Source: Azospirillaceae bacterium (GTDB lineage: Bacteria > Pseudomonadota > Alphaproteobacteria > Azospirillales > Azospirillaceae). From it: a stretch of 64,000 nt of DNA. The translations under genes were made by a program, and so were the position numbers. Position 1 is the stretch's first letter, and each line of letters opens with the position of its first letter. Shown here piece by piece: positions 30,633-39,169 of the stretch. Location: positions 26,756 to 90,755 of the forward strand of contig DASQNC010000011.1 in NCBI GenBank assembly GCA_035645145.1, read 5' to 3'. Below the pieces are notes generated by a model. The model saw nothing but the letters and a program-made list of their open reading frames with translations, ran no database searches and was not told the origin of the DNA.

Positions 30633-32084
30633 CTACCCCTGTGGATAGCGCCCGTCCAGGCAACGCGCGAGGTCGGGCAACGGGCGGGCCAACTCGGGTC
30701 GGCCGGACATCCAGGCCTCCAACGCCGCCGCCGCGGCCAGGACGAAGCGGTCCGCACCCTTGGGGCCGCAGACCTGGATTCCGAATGGCATGCCTGTCGG
30801 ATCGTGGCCGCAGGGAATGCTGACGACGGGACTCGCGGTCAATGTGAGACCCCAGGTGAGGCCGACCCACTCGATGTAGGTCCGCATCCGCACGCCGTCG
30901 ATCTCGGTCACGTATTCGGTCGTCTTGTCGAACGGGGGGACCGCGACCGTCGGGCAGATCAGCAGGTCGATGTCGTTGAACAGGGTTTGGAACGACCGGA
31001 ACAGGCGTGTGTGCGCCTTCTCCGCCTCGACCACCTGCGGCAGCGTCAATCCCCGGCCCAGGCGGACGTTCTCGTGGACGCGGGGACCGACGAGGTGGGG
31101 GGTCTTGTCCACCCGTTCGGCATGGGCGCCGACGAACGCGGCCCCGCGCAGCGTCTCGAACGTTTCGCGGGCCCGGTCCAAGGGCGGCTTGACCTCCGCC
31201 ATCGACCGGAACGCCGTCTTCAACGCCGCCATGCGGGCGGCGAAGGTGTCCCGGATCCGCGGGTCCACGGGATGGAAGCCGAGGTCCGCCGTGATCCCCA
31301 CCCGCAGCCGACCCAGGTCGACGGCGGGCAGGGGCCAGATATCGCCCGGTCCAAGGTTCCTTGCGATCGGGTCGCCCGGATCGTCGCCCACCATCTGCGC
31401 GAACAGCAGGGCGGCATCGGCCGCCGTCCGCGCCATCGGCCCCTCGACGTTGAGCGGCGACCAGCCGCGCAGTTTCCGGCTGTCCGGCACGCTGCCGGGC
31501 GACGGCCGGAATCCGGTCACGCCGCAGAAGGCCGCCGGTGTGCGCAGGGATCCCCCGACGTCCGATCCGGTGGCCAGCGCCACCATTCCCGCCGCCAGCG
31601 CCGCGGCCGAGCCGCCGGACGAGCCGCTCGACGTTTTCGCGGGATCGTGCGGGTTCCCCGTCATGCCGTAGACGGCGTTCGTGGTGACCGCTCCGGCGCC
31701 GAATTCCGGCGTGTTGGTCTTGCCCAGCACCACGGCACCGGCCCGGCGCAGGCGGGCGACGATCGGGTCGTCGCGCGCCGGGACATGGTCCTTGAACAGG
31801 AGCGAGCCCCAGGTGGTGCGCAGTCCCGCCGTTTCGGTCAGGTCCTTCACGCCCAGCGGCAGGCCGTGCAGCGGGCCCAGCTCGTCGCCGTCCAAAACCG
31901 CCTTCTCGGCCGCCTTGGCCGCTTCCCGGGCCCGCGCGTCGTCGCGGGCGACGATGGCGTTGATGGCGCCGTTGCAACGGTCGATCCGGGCGATGCACGC
32001 GTCCAGCAGTTCGACCGGCGACAGGTCCTTGCGGCCGATCAGGCGCCGGGCCTCGACGGCGGGGAGGTCTGCGGGATCCGTCAT
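30633..32084 (-). CDS. amidase signature family amidase
   Basis: Cytosolic amide hydrolase, 483 aa. The Ser-cisSer-Lys triad is visible: Lys in LPLGVKDLTETAGL, and the Gly/Ser-rich block KTSSGSSGGSAAALAAGM with the nucleophile in GSDVGGSLRTPAAFCG. GatA-like specificity is unlikely because no gatB/gatC adjoins it; the family hydrolyses many aliphatic or aromatic amides. The start overlaps the stop of the upstream alpha/beta-hydrolase gene by 4 bp, so the two are translationally coupled. Confidence 0.9.
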   Translation of the reverse strand: MTDPADLPAVEARRLIGRKDLSPVELLDACIARIDRCNGAINAIVARDDARAREAAKAAEKAVLDGDELGPLHGLPLGVKDLTETAGLRTTWGSLLFKDHVPARDDPIVARLRRAGAVVLGKTNTPEFGAGAVTTNAVYGMTGNPHDPAKTSSGSSGGSAAALAAGMVALATGSDVGGSLRTPAAFCGVTGFRPSPGSVPDSRKLRGWSPLNVEGPMARTAADAALLFAQMVGDDPGDPIARNLGPGDIWPLPAVDLGRLRVGITADLGFHPVDPRIRDTFAARMAALKTAFRSMAEVKPPLDRARETFETLRGAAFVGAHAERVDKTPHLVGPRVHENVRLGRGLTLPQVVEAEKAHTRLFRSFQTLFNDIDLLICPTVAVPPFDKTTEYVTEIDGVRMRTYIEWVGLTWGLTLTASPVVSIPCGHDPTGMPFGIQVCGPKGADRFVLAAAAALEAWMSGRPELARPLPDLARCLDGRYPQG

Positions 32085-32884
32085 CGACGGTCCTCCAATT
32101 CCTTGAGGAACGCGGCCATGGCCGGCAGGACCACATCCGCCCGTTCCCGATGGGGCGTGTGCCCGCAGTCCGGGACCAGGAACGTCCGCGCGGGGCCGGA
32201 CACCTGCGCCGCGATGGCCTCGACCTGCGCGGGCGTGCCGTATTCATCGCGGTCGCCCTGGATGACCAGGATCGGGCACGCGACTTGCGGCAGCAGGGCT
32301 TCGATGTTCCAGTCCCGGAACGGCGGCGAGAGCCACGTGTCCGCCCAGGCATGGAAAACATGGTCCACGTCGTCGTGGTACCGCGCCAGCCGGTCCCGCA
32401 GCGGCGTCGTCCGGTAGGCCGCGACGGCATCGCGGATGCCCGCGAGCGTGACATCCTCCACGAACACGTGGGCGGCCTCCACGATCAGGCCCGTGGGCGG
32501 GCGTGCGGCGCCGGCGGCGTGGGCGGCATGGATCAGCGCGATGGATCCGCCATCGCTGTGGCCGACCAGGACAGGGCGTTCGATCCCCAACCGGTCCAGA
32601 AGCTCCGGAAGAACGCCCAACGCTTCGCGGTGCAGATAGTCGAGCCCGCGCGGGCCGGACGGCGGTTCGGACCGGCCGTAGCCCTGGCGGGAATAGACGA
32701 TGGCCTCGCCGCCGGTGGCCGCAGCCAGTTTCCCCGGCGTGTCGCGCCACAATCCGATGGAACCGAGCCCTTCGTGCAGGAACACCATCGGCGGCGCGCC
32801 TGGGCGCGTGGCCGGAAACCGCCGGACCTCCAGGCGCCGCCCGCCGGCTTCGACGAAACCGTCGATGGGAGTTGGGATCTGCAT
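32081..32884 (-). CDS. alpha/beta hydrolase
   Basis: A 267-aa alpha/beta-hydrolase: oxyanion-hole segment VFLHEGLGSIGLWRD, nucleophile elbow GHSDGGS near residue 97, acid in VIQGDRDEYG and catalytic histidine in PDCGHTPHRE. It is of the proline-iminopeptidase/lactonase-like subgroup; substrate unknown. First gene of the pair with the amidase; the coupling suggests sequential hydrolysis of one compound class. Confidence 0.85.
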   Translation of the reverse strand: MQIPTPIDGFVEAGGRRLEVRRFPATRPGAPPMVFLHEGLGSIGLWRDTPGKLAAATGGEAIVYSRQGYGRSEPPSGPRGLDYLHREALGVLPELLDRLGIERPVLVGHSDGGSIALIHAAHAAGAARPPTGLIVEAAHVFVEDVTLAGIRDAVAAYRTTPLRDRLARYHDDVDHVFHAWADTWLSPPFRDWNIEALLPQVACPILVIQGDRDEYGTPAQVEAIAAQVSGPARTFLVPDCGHTPHRERADVVLPAMAAFLKELEDRR

Positions 32885-33109
32885 GGGGCCGAGCTTCGGG
32901 GACCCCGGCGCCCGATGCAAGCGGACAAGCAGCGGAAAGCCCCCGGATGTGGAGAACCGGCGACATGCTGCCTCAGGGCGGCCGGATACCGTCCGGCCCG
33001 TTGTCCGGAGGCGGTCGATCATGCAGATTACCCCTGCCCTCAAGCGGCCCGCACCCCGTACACGTCCCCGCGCGCCGCGGGCTTCCCAAGACCCCACGAG
33101 ACGAAAACC

Positions 33110-33709
33110 ATGTCCGACCAGACAGCCCGTCCTTCTCGTCCCGGCCGTGCACGTCCTGGAACCCGGGTCGCCGCCGCGGTGGCCCTGTGCGCGATGGTGT
33201 CCGCGGGCGTCGCCCAGGCCAAGGAAGCGTGTTTCACAAAGGCCGAGTTCGAGGCCGAGCAGGCGATCCGTCTGCACACCGAACTCATGGTCGTCGGCCT
33301 GACCTGCCGGACACCGGGCAGCGGCGACGTCCTGTTCCACAACTACCGCGATTTCACGAACCGCCACCGCGAACAGATCATCCGGTGGGAGAAGACCCTG
33401 ATCTCGTTCTTCCAGAAGAACGAGAAGGGCAATGCCACCCGACGGCTGGACACCATGCGGACCGAGGTGGCGAACGAGATCTCCCGGCGGGCCGTTCTGA
33501 TGAGTCCCGTACGCTTCTGCGAAACCATGGTCCCCGGGGCGACCGAGGCGGTGAAGCTGTCCCGCGAGGATCTGCTGAAGCGCGTCGGGAATTACTCGGG
33601 TGCCGGAAACCTGCGCCTGTCCTCGCGTCCGCTGTGCGAACCGCAGCGGCTCGAAACCCTCGCGCCCGAGGCGGTCGCCACCAACCTGAAAGTCGTGAGC
33701 CTGCCCTGA
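33110..33709 (+). CDS. secreted hypothetical protein upstream of azlCD
   Basis: A 199-aa protein with a Sec-type signal peptide: Arg-rich n-region, hydrophobic core AAAVALCAMVSAGVAQA, cleavage expected after AQA near residue 37. The mature part has three or four cysteines (ACFTKAEFE, GLTCRTPG, RFCETMVPG, PLCEPQRL) that could form disulfides in the periplasm, and an NYRDFTNRHREQIIRWE helical segment. I do not recognise a family with known function. Its TGA overlaps the azlC ATG (TGATG), so it is co-translated with the permease. Confidence 0.65.
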   Translation: MSDQTARPSRPGRARPGTRVAAAVALCAMVSAGVAQAKEACFTKAEFEAEQAIRLHTELMVVGLTCRTPGSGDVLFHNYRDFTNRHREQIIRWEKTLISFFQKNEKGNATRRLDTMRTEVANEISRRAVLMSPVRFCETMVPGATEAVKLSREDLLKRVGNYSGAGNLRLSSRPLCEPQRLETLAPEAVATNLKVVSLP

Positions 33710-34458
33710 TGGGCACGGGCGGCGCGGAGTCCACCGCAAGCGCCCGCCGGGCTGTCATTGCCGGTGCGGTCCGCGAAGCGGCGGGGCTGCCGTCGCTGGT
33801 GTTGGGGGCCAGCTATCTCGGCTTCGGCTCCGTGGTGCATCAGAGCGGATTGGACGTCTGGCACGGGCTTGTGTCCACGCTGACGGCCTGGGCGTTGCCG
33901 GGCCAGATCGCGGCCATCGAGCTCTATGCCACCGGCGCGTCGCTGGCGGTGATCGCACTGGCGGTGGCGCTGACCAACGCGCGGCTGTTTCCGATGACCG
34001 TGTCGCTGATGCCCCGGTTGCGCCATCCCGGACTGCCGCGCTGGCGCATGTATCTCTACGCCCATCTGGTGGCGGTCACCGGATGGGCGTTCGCCATGCG
34101 GCGGGCCCCCGCACTGCCGGTGGAGCACAGGGCGGCGTACTTCGTGGCCTTCGCCGGAACCATCTGGGCCGCGTCGCTCGTGTGCACGGTGGTCGGGTTC
34201 CTGCTCGCCGGGTCGGTGCCGGGACCGGTCGCACTCGGCCTCGTCTTCCTCAACCCGATCTATTTCATGCTGGTGTTCGCGGCCGATGCCCGCGGTGCCG
34301 CGCGGATCCTGTCGCTGGTGCTGGGGGCGGCGCTGGGTCCGCCGCTGCACGCCCTTTCGCCCGGCTGGGGCCTGATGGTCACGGGTCTGGTCGCCGGATC
34401 CCTGGCGTTCGCGGCCGGACGCGTCGGTGCCGGCCGCGGCGGTAACGGTGGGGGGTAA
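33709..34458 (+). CDS. azlC: AzlC-family amino acid export permease
   Basis: Large subunit of the branched-chain amino acid exporter family (LIV-E/YgaZ), 249 aa with about seven membrane segments. GASYLGFGSVVHQSGLD near the N-terminus and TLTAWALPGQIAAIELYATG are typical. Cargo in characterised members is valine, isoleucine, leucine or methionine. It starts by overlapping the upstream stop and is followed at 1 bp by azlD. Confidence 0.85.
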   Translation: MGTGGAESTASARRAVIAGAVREAAGLPSLVLGASYLGFGSVVHQSGLDVWHGLVSTLTAWALPGQIAAIELYATGASLAVIALAVALTNARLFPMTVSLMPRLRHPGLPRWRMYLYAHLVAVTGWAFAMRRAPALPVEHRAAYFVAFAGTIWAASLVCTVVGFLLAGSVPGPVALGLVFLNPIYFMLVFAADARGAARILSLVLGAALGPPLHALSPGWGLMVTGLVAGSLAFAAGRVGAGRGGNGGG

Positions 34459-34459
34459 C

Positions 34460-34798
34460 GTGGGCACCGTGGACACGGCGATCTGGGGGATGCTGGTCGT
34501 CGGGGCCGCGGTCACCTACGCGTGGCGGGCGCTGGGGGTTGCCCTGTCGGGACGGATCAACCCGGACGGGCCCGTCATCGTCTGGGTCGCGTGCGTGGCC
34601 TACGCGCTCCTGGCCGGGCTCGTCGCCCGCATGATCGTCCTGCCCTATGGCGCGCTGGCGTCCGTCGACCTGTGGATCCGGCTGGGTGCGTCGGCCATCG
34701 GCCTCGGCGTGTTCTACGCCACCCGACGAAACATCCTGGCGGGTGTCCTCGCCGGGATTGGCACGCTCGCGGCGCTGGTGTCCGCGACCGCGCCGTAA
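34460..34798 (+). CDS. azlD: AzlD-family small exporter subunit
   Basis: Partner of AzlC, 112 aa with three or four hydrophobic segments (AIWGMLVVGAAVTYAWRALG, VIVWVACVAYALLAGLVAR). The start is probably GTG at 34460, just after the azlC stop and 3-4 nt past a GGTGGGGGG ribosome binding site; a start farther upstream within azlC is possible. Confidence 0.75.
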   Translation: MGTVDTAIWGMLVVGAAVTYAWRALGVALSGRINPDGPVIVWVACVAYALLAGLVARMIVLPYGALASVDLWIRLGASAIGLGVFYATRRNILAGVLAGIGTLAALVSATAP

Positions 34799-34853
34799 AA
34801 AGCACGGTGGATCCGGGGACGGGGCGGCTCCGCGGCCTGATTGGCACGGGGGG

Positions 34854-35681
34854 TTAGAAACGCCGGTCGATCGACATGAAGACGCGCGGGTTGCAACCCA
34901 TGCTGAGGCCCGAGCAGCTGTCCACCGACCCCTCGCTGTCACCGACCTGGATGGACATGTTGAAGCCCAGCCATTCGCGGCTGAGGCTCAACGACCAGTC
35001 CATCCCGTCGCCGGGCGGGCCCTCGCGCATGCCGCTGCCACCCGGGGCTCCCGCGTCGGGGCGGCTGGTGTCCGTCCATTGGTATCCGATGCGCGCACCC
35101 AGGGTGAACGACATCGGCAGGGCAATGTTGGCGCCGCCCTGAAGATAGGTTGCACGGCCGGCGGCCTCGCCCAGGTCGGGGACGACCGAGCCGGCCCCGA
35201 AGAAGGTGATCGGTCCGAAGTTGTAGCCCAGTGTCAGTTGGCCCAGCGGAACGGCCGTGTCCAACGATGGCGAGGTGGCGGTCAGGGGCAGGGATCCCAG
35301 GCTGAAATCCCACAGGACGCCCCCGGCCTGACCACCTGTTCGCCCCAGCGTCTGCGGGCCGTGCATCGTCAGCCCCGGTGACGGCGCCGGCACCGGGGAC
35401 GAGCCGGCCGCGGGCAACGTCGCCCAGGAACCGCCCCGCAGAATGTCGAAGGCCGGCGGAACCGCGAGGGCGGGTCCGGGTGCGGAGGCGTCGCCGATCG
35501 CGTCGCCGCCGACCGCGAACTGGTTGAGCGGCGCGGCCGGATCGGCTTGGGCCTGGATCACATCGGCCGGGCGGGTCAGGCGGTCGAGTTGGGAAAATGC
35601 CGCTGCCGGTGGTGCCGCCATGGACACCGCCAATCCGCATGCGGCCGTCGCCTTCATGATAAGCCGAGATGGAACGGTCAC
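34854..35681 (-). CDS. outer-membrane beta-barrel-like hypothetical protein
   Basis: A 275-aa protein with an N-terminal signal (MKATAACGLAVSMAAPPAAA) and a C-terminal half of alternating amphipathic strands (LGQLTLGYNFGPITFFGAG, FTLGARIGYQWTD, LGFNMSIQVGDSEG) that ends in phenylalanine (SIDRRF), the usual signature for BAM-dependent barrels. A Pro/Ala-rich segment (about 55-115) precedes the barrel. The start is given as GTG 35681, with GGAGGA 5 nt upstream; ATG 35657 is the alternative. Function unknown. A TATAAT (minus strand, 35713-35718) lies about 30 bp upstream. Confidence 0.65.
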   Translation of the reverse strand: MTVPSRLIMKATAACGLAVSMAAPPAAAFSQLDRLTRPADVIQAQADPAAPLNQFAVGGDAIGDASAPGPALAVPPAFDILRGGSWATLPAAGSSPVPAPSPGLTMHGPQTLGRTGGQAGGVLWDFSLGSLPLTATSPSLDTAVPLGQLTLGYNFGPITFFGAGSVVPDLGEAAGRATYLQGGANIALPMSFTLGARIGYQWTDTSRPDAGAPGGSGMREGPPGDGMDWSLSLSREWLGFNMSIQVGDSEGSVDSCSGLSMGCNPRVFMSIDRRF

Positions 35682-35712
35682 GACCGTCCTCCACGGAAAA
35701 CCATTCCGACCG

Positions 35713-35718
35713 ATTATA
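35713..35718 (-). promoter_or_regulatory. candidate -10 box and ACCGATTA direct repeats upstream of the barrel gene
   Basis: A perfect TATAAT on the minus strand sits about 32 bp before the GTG. It lies within the first of two ACCGATTA repeats (35710-35717 and 35730-35737). No good -35 hexamer is present, so a regulator could supply activation. Confidence 0.35.
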
Positions 35719-35794
35719 CGGTGCTTCCTACCGATTAGATACCGTTACACAGCCTTCCGGTGGAGGTATCCCGGCCCGGCCGGCGGACGCGGGT

Positions 35795-36046
35795 TCAGGC
35801 CGGCGTGCGCGTGTCGGTCGACGGATGCCACCCCTTCGCGGTCTTCGTCAGTGGTTTGGACCCGGACCGCGCCTCGGACAGGATGCGTTCGGTTTCCGTG
35901 CAGACTTCCCGCCAGAAGGCCGCGGCGCGCTGATTGTTGGCGGCAATGAATTCGACGAGCCGAGCGCGGCTGAGCCGTGCCGCGTCGCTGCCGCGTTCCT
36001 CGACCAGCCGCTTTGCGACCAGCAGTATGTCCAGATCGACTTTCAT
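35795..36046 (-). CDS. small conserved hypothetical protein
   Basis: An 83-aa soluble protein: MKVDLDILLVAKRLVEERG, then a helical region (RARLVEFIAANNQRAAAFWRE) and a basic tail. It resembles short alphaproteobacterial proteins of unknown function. No Shine-Dalgarno stands out. It lies between a barrel gene and an MBL-fold gene on the same strand. Confidence 0.55.
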   Translation of the reverse strand: MKVDLDILLVAKRLVEERGSDAARLSRARLVEFIAANNQRAAAFWREVCTETERILSEARSGSKPLTKTAKGWHPSTDTRTPA

Positions 36047-36176
36047 GCCGCGACAAACGTATCCCGTTCAGCTTTGTTCCCGTGACTGTCGTTGGTGGTA
36101 GACAGCCGTTTCTGGAGGTGTGCCATCGAAGGTTGCGCACCTGCCCCGTTTCCGCATGGGGCTGGGGGCTGCCTGG

Positions 36177-37217
36177 TCAGGAACGACGGCGTTCGAACCG
36201 CCAGACATCCGCGTCGTCGACGACGCGGACGAGGTCTCCGCGGCGGACCAGGCGGTTCAGGTGGGCCAGGGTTTCGCCCACGGCAAAGGCGGACTGGTGG
36301 ACGTCGAGATCCCGGCGGAACAGCACCCCCATGATGTCGGCCACCGAGCGCGGGTGGTCGCAGGCCGCCAGCGCATCGGCAAGCCGGTCGTCGTGGTGGG
36401 CCGCAAGGGCTTTGCGCCGGGGGTGCAGCCCGCGGAACGGGCGTCCGTGCGAGGGCAGCACCAACGTGTCCTCGGGCAGGTCCGCGAACCGTTCCAGCGA
36501 GGCGACGAAGTCCGCCAGCGGATCGCCGTTGGGTTCCTGGGGCCAGACGCTGACGTTGGGGGTGATGGAGGGCAGGATCTGGTCGGCCGCGATCAGCACC
36601 CGCCCGTCCTCCGCGTAAAGGCAGAGCATTTCCGGCGCATGGCCGGACCCGGTGATCACGCGCCATTTGCGGCCGCCCACGTGGAAGGAGTCGCCGTGGC
36701 GCAGCCGTTCGAAGCGGGGCGGGATCGGGGAGACGCCGCGGGCATAGGCATTGCCGCGGCCACTGATGGCATCCCTCAGGTCCGGTGCCAGACCGCAGCG
36801 CCCGTAGAAGTCCCGTTGCAGGGTGCGGGCGTCCTCGTCGGTCTCGCGCAACAGCATGCGGGCGAACGCCCATTCCGCCAGGCTGGCGTGCAGTTCGATC
36901 CCGTGCATGCCGGCCAGCCAGCCGGCCGCCCCCATGTGGTCGGGGTGGAAATGGGTGACCAGGAGGCGCGACAGGCCACGCCCGCCCAGGCCGTCCGCGA
37001 ACACCCGCCGCCATGCCTCCTGCGTGCGGTTGCTGTTCAGCCCGGCATCGACCGCCAGCCACCCGCCCTCGTCCTCCAGCAGCCACACGTTGACATGGTT
37101 GAGGGCGAAGGGCAGGGGCATCCGCACCCACAGGATGCCCGGGGCGACCGGCATCACGTCACCCTCGTGCGGGATATCCGCAAACGGGTGGTCGAGGGTG
37201 GGGTCCTGGATGGCCAT
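36177..37217 (-). CDS. MBL-fold metallo-hydrolase
   Basis: Metallo-beta-lactamase-fold hydrolase, 346 aa. The metal motif HxHxDH is THFHPDHMG near residue 105; further ligands are the histidine of GSGHAPEM, the aspartate of IAADQILP and the histidine of LPSHGRPF. The C-terminal helical domain (RRKALAAHHDDRLADAL, VADIMGVLFRRDLD) is as in LACTB2-type or winged-helix-bearing members, which act on thioesters or RNA. Substrate unknown. Start at 37217 (MAIQDPTLDH) preferred over 37247. Confidence 0.8.
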   Translation of the reverse strand: MAIQDPTLDHPFADIPHEGDVMPVAPGILWVRMPLPFALNHVNVWLLEDEGGWLAVDAGLNSNRTQEAWRRVFADGLGGRGLSRLLVTHFHPDHMGAAGWLAGMHGIELHASLAEWAFARMLLRETDEDARTLQRDFYGRCGLAPDLRDAISGRGNAYARGVSPIPPRFERLRHGDSFHVGGRKWRVITGSGHAPEMLCLYAEDGRVLIAADQILPSITPNVSVWPQEPNGDPLADFVASLERFADLPEDTLVLPSHGRPFRGLHPRRKALAAHHDDRLADALAACDHPRSVADIMGVLFRRDLDVHQSAFAVGETLAHLNRLVRRGDLVRVVDDADVWRFERRRS

Positions 37218-37341
37218 GATCGTTTCGGGTCCGGCGGCTCGGGGCACGCATCATATACCGCCTCGCCTGACAAGTTGCACCATGGCGGCGTATCCCTTGG
37301 GCCAAGGGGCCGCGGGCCAATGGCACGGCCAAATGGGGGCC

Positions 37342-38028
37342 TCAGCTCGATTTGGCCGCCGGAGCCGGGGTGGCGGCGCCGAGCGGGGTGATCCCGTGTT
37401 CGATCGCCCAGATGGCGGCCTGTGTCCGGTTCTGGGCGGAAATCTTACGCATCAGGTTTTTGAAGTGCATCTTGACCGTGGATTCGGTGATCTGCAGGTG
37501 CCGTCCAATGGATTTGTTGGACTGCCCCGCCAGCAGGCAGCGCAGGATCTGGATTTCGCGTCGGGACAGATCGGACGGCAGCACGGACATTCCGCCGTTC
37601 TCGCCATCCTCGCGCGTCCGGGCTGCGATCTGCTGGACGGCCGCGGCGGGGAAGACCGCCTCGCCCAGCATGACGAGATGCAGTGCGTGGACGAGGCCGC
37701 GGAAGGAAATCGACTTGCTGAGAAGTGCCGCCGCCCCCTGCGCCAGCGCGGCCCCGGGCAGGCTCGACGGCCAACGGTCGCTCAAGAGGACGATCCGGCT
37801 TTCCGGTGAGCGGTCGCGCAGCTGCTTGAGGTCATCCACCCGCAGACTGTCCTCGGCGATGTCGACCAGGATGATGTCCGGACGTGGGGTGCTGTCCAGG
37901 CGCGCCAGGGCGACCGGGATGTCCGGGCAGGCTGTCCGCACGCGGAATGGACTGTCCCGGAGCAGTGCGTCGAGCGCATCGCAGAACAGCTTATCCTCGT
38001 CGACAACCATCAGCGAATAAGTATTCAT
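37342..38028 (-). CDS. LuxR/NarL-type response regulator (orphan)
   Basis: A 228-aa regulator: receiver domain with the acidic pair in MVVDEDKLF, phospho-acceptor aspartate in DIILVDIAED and lysine in ALLSKSIS, then a LuxR helix-turn-helix (LSRREIQILRCLLAGQSNKS, ITESTVKMHFKNLMRKI). No histidine kinase gene adjoins it. It is divergent from a second NarL-type regulator, with 262 bp between them, suggesting cross- or auto-regulation. Start at 38028 (MNTYSLMVVDED). Confidence 0.88.
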   Translation of the reverse strand: MNTYSLMVVDEDKLFCDALDALLRDSPFRVRTACPDIPVALARLDSTPRPDIILVDIAEDSLRVDDLKQLRDRSPESRIVLLSDRWPSSLPGAALAQGAAALLSKSISFRGLVHALHLVMLGEAVFPAAAVQQIAARTREDGENGGMSVLPSDLSRREIQILRCLLAGQSNKSIGRHLQITESTVKMHFKNLMRKISAQNRTQAAIWAIEHGITPLGAATPAPAAKSS

Positions 38029-38290
38029 GCGTGTCCTTCCTGCAGCGAATTCGCGCATTCGGACAGATGTCTCATCTTTGTCCCAGGCGTGGCGCCGCAG
38101 TTACGTATAATTTACGGTTAATTAACGATCCCAAATTTGATCTGAGTTGTTCCTTAACAATCAGTTACCAGATTGCTGCTAACCAATGCTATAGCTCTAT
38201 GGGCAGAAGACATGAGACACGCGGGGCAACCGCGGAATTCTGAATTTGGGGGAAACACCGGATCAAAGGTTGATCGAAAGGGGGTCTGCT
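38029..38290. promoter_or_regulatory. AT-rich divergent promoter region between two response regulators
   Basis: The stretch 38095-38205 is much more AT-rich than the surrounding DNA. It contains TATAAT at 38105, TTAATTAA at 38115-38122 and runs such as CCCAAATTTG. It must hold both promoters and is a likely binding site for the flanking LuxR-type regulators. I cannot assign hexamer pairs with certainty. Confidence 0.5.
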
Positions 38291-39043
38291 ATGACCATGA
38301 TGCCGCGTTCCATGGCCGCAACGATCGCGGACGAAGACGTGTCCCGTTACGATGCGCCGCATAGCAAGCAGACCGGCCTTTCCACTGCACGGCGCAAATT
38401 GGTGGTGGTCGACGGGCAGGCACTTGTCCGTCGGGGGTTCGCGCTGTCGTTGGGGATGGCGCGGCCGGATGCCCAGGTTCTCGAGGCCGCATCGGTGGTC
38501 GAGGCGATCGAACTGGCCCAGGGGCATTCCGATCTCAGCCTGGTGCTTCTGGACGTGGATCCGGAGGACGGCGTCGAGTCATTGCGGATGCTGGTGGCGG
38601 CCCTGCACCAAACCCCGGTGGTCGCGGTGTCCGCTTCGGACGATCCCGGCCGCATCGTGGCCTGCGTCTCGGCCGGTGCGCGCGGCTATGTGCTGAAGGC
38701 CAGCCCCTGCGATGTACTGGAGCATGTGGTTTCGCTGGTCCTCGCGGATCCCGACTACCTGCCCCTCCCGCGTGCCGCCCTGGCCCGTGTGGGCGGCGGC
38801 GCCCCCGCGTCAGCCAGCCGCGAGGCCGAGGATGTGGCCCGGCAGTTGACCGACCGGCAGCGGGATGTCTTCCGGCTGCTCCAGCTCGGCTATTCCAACA
38901 AGGAAATCGCCCGCGACCTGGGCGTCCTGGAAGGCACCGTCAAGGTGCATGTCCGGGCGATCATGCAGAAGCTCGGCGTTAAGAACCGCACGCAGGTCGC
39001 TGTGGTCGCCGTCCGCGGCCTCTCCCCGGCCAACCTGGATTAA
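38291..39043 (+). CDS. LuxR/NarL-type response regulator with altered acidic pocket
   Basis: A 250-aa regulator: a 40-residue N-terminal tail, a receiver domain (phospho-acceptor in LVLLDVDPED, lysine in GYVLKASP) and a LuxR DNA-binding domain (LTDRQRDVFRLLQLGYSNKE, LGVLEGTVKVHVRAIMQKL). The usual DD/ED acidic pair at the first strand reads VVVDGQAL, so only one acid is clear. Phosphorylation may be altered. AAGGGGG precedes the ATG at 38291; the frame is open from 38246. No kinase adjoins it. Confidence 0.85.
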   Translation: MTMMPRSMAATIADEDVSRYDAPHSKQTGLSTARRKLVVVDGQALVRRGFALSLGMARPDAQVLEAASVVEAIELAQGHSDLSLVLLDVDPEDGVESLRMLVAALHQTPVVAVSASDDPGRIVACVSAGARGYVLKASPCDVLEHVVSLVLADPDYLPLPRAALARVGGGAPASASREAEDVARQLTDRQRDVFRLLQLGYSNKEIARDLGVLEGTVKVHVRAIMQKLGVKNRTQVAVVAVRGLSPANLD

Positions 39044-39169
39044 GACCAGCCTGGACTGGAGCGGCGCCCGCGTTCCCGTCAAGGACGCGGTGCGGCTGGC
39101 CGGGCGGGGCGACCGGTGCTATGACACCCGCTCGACATTGCGGAGCATGGTTCCCGTGGAGCCCCAACG

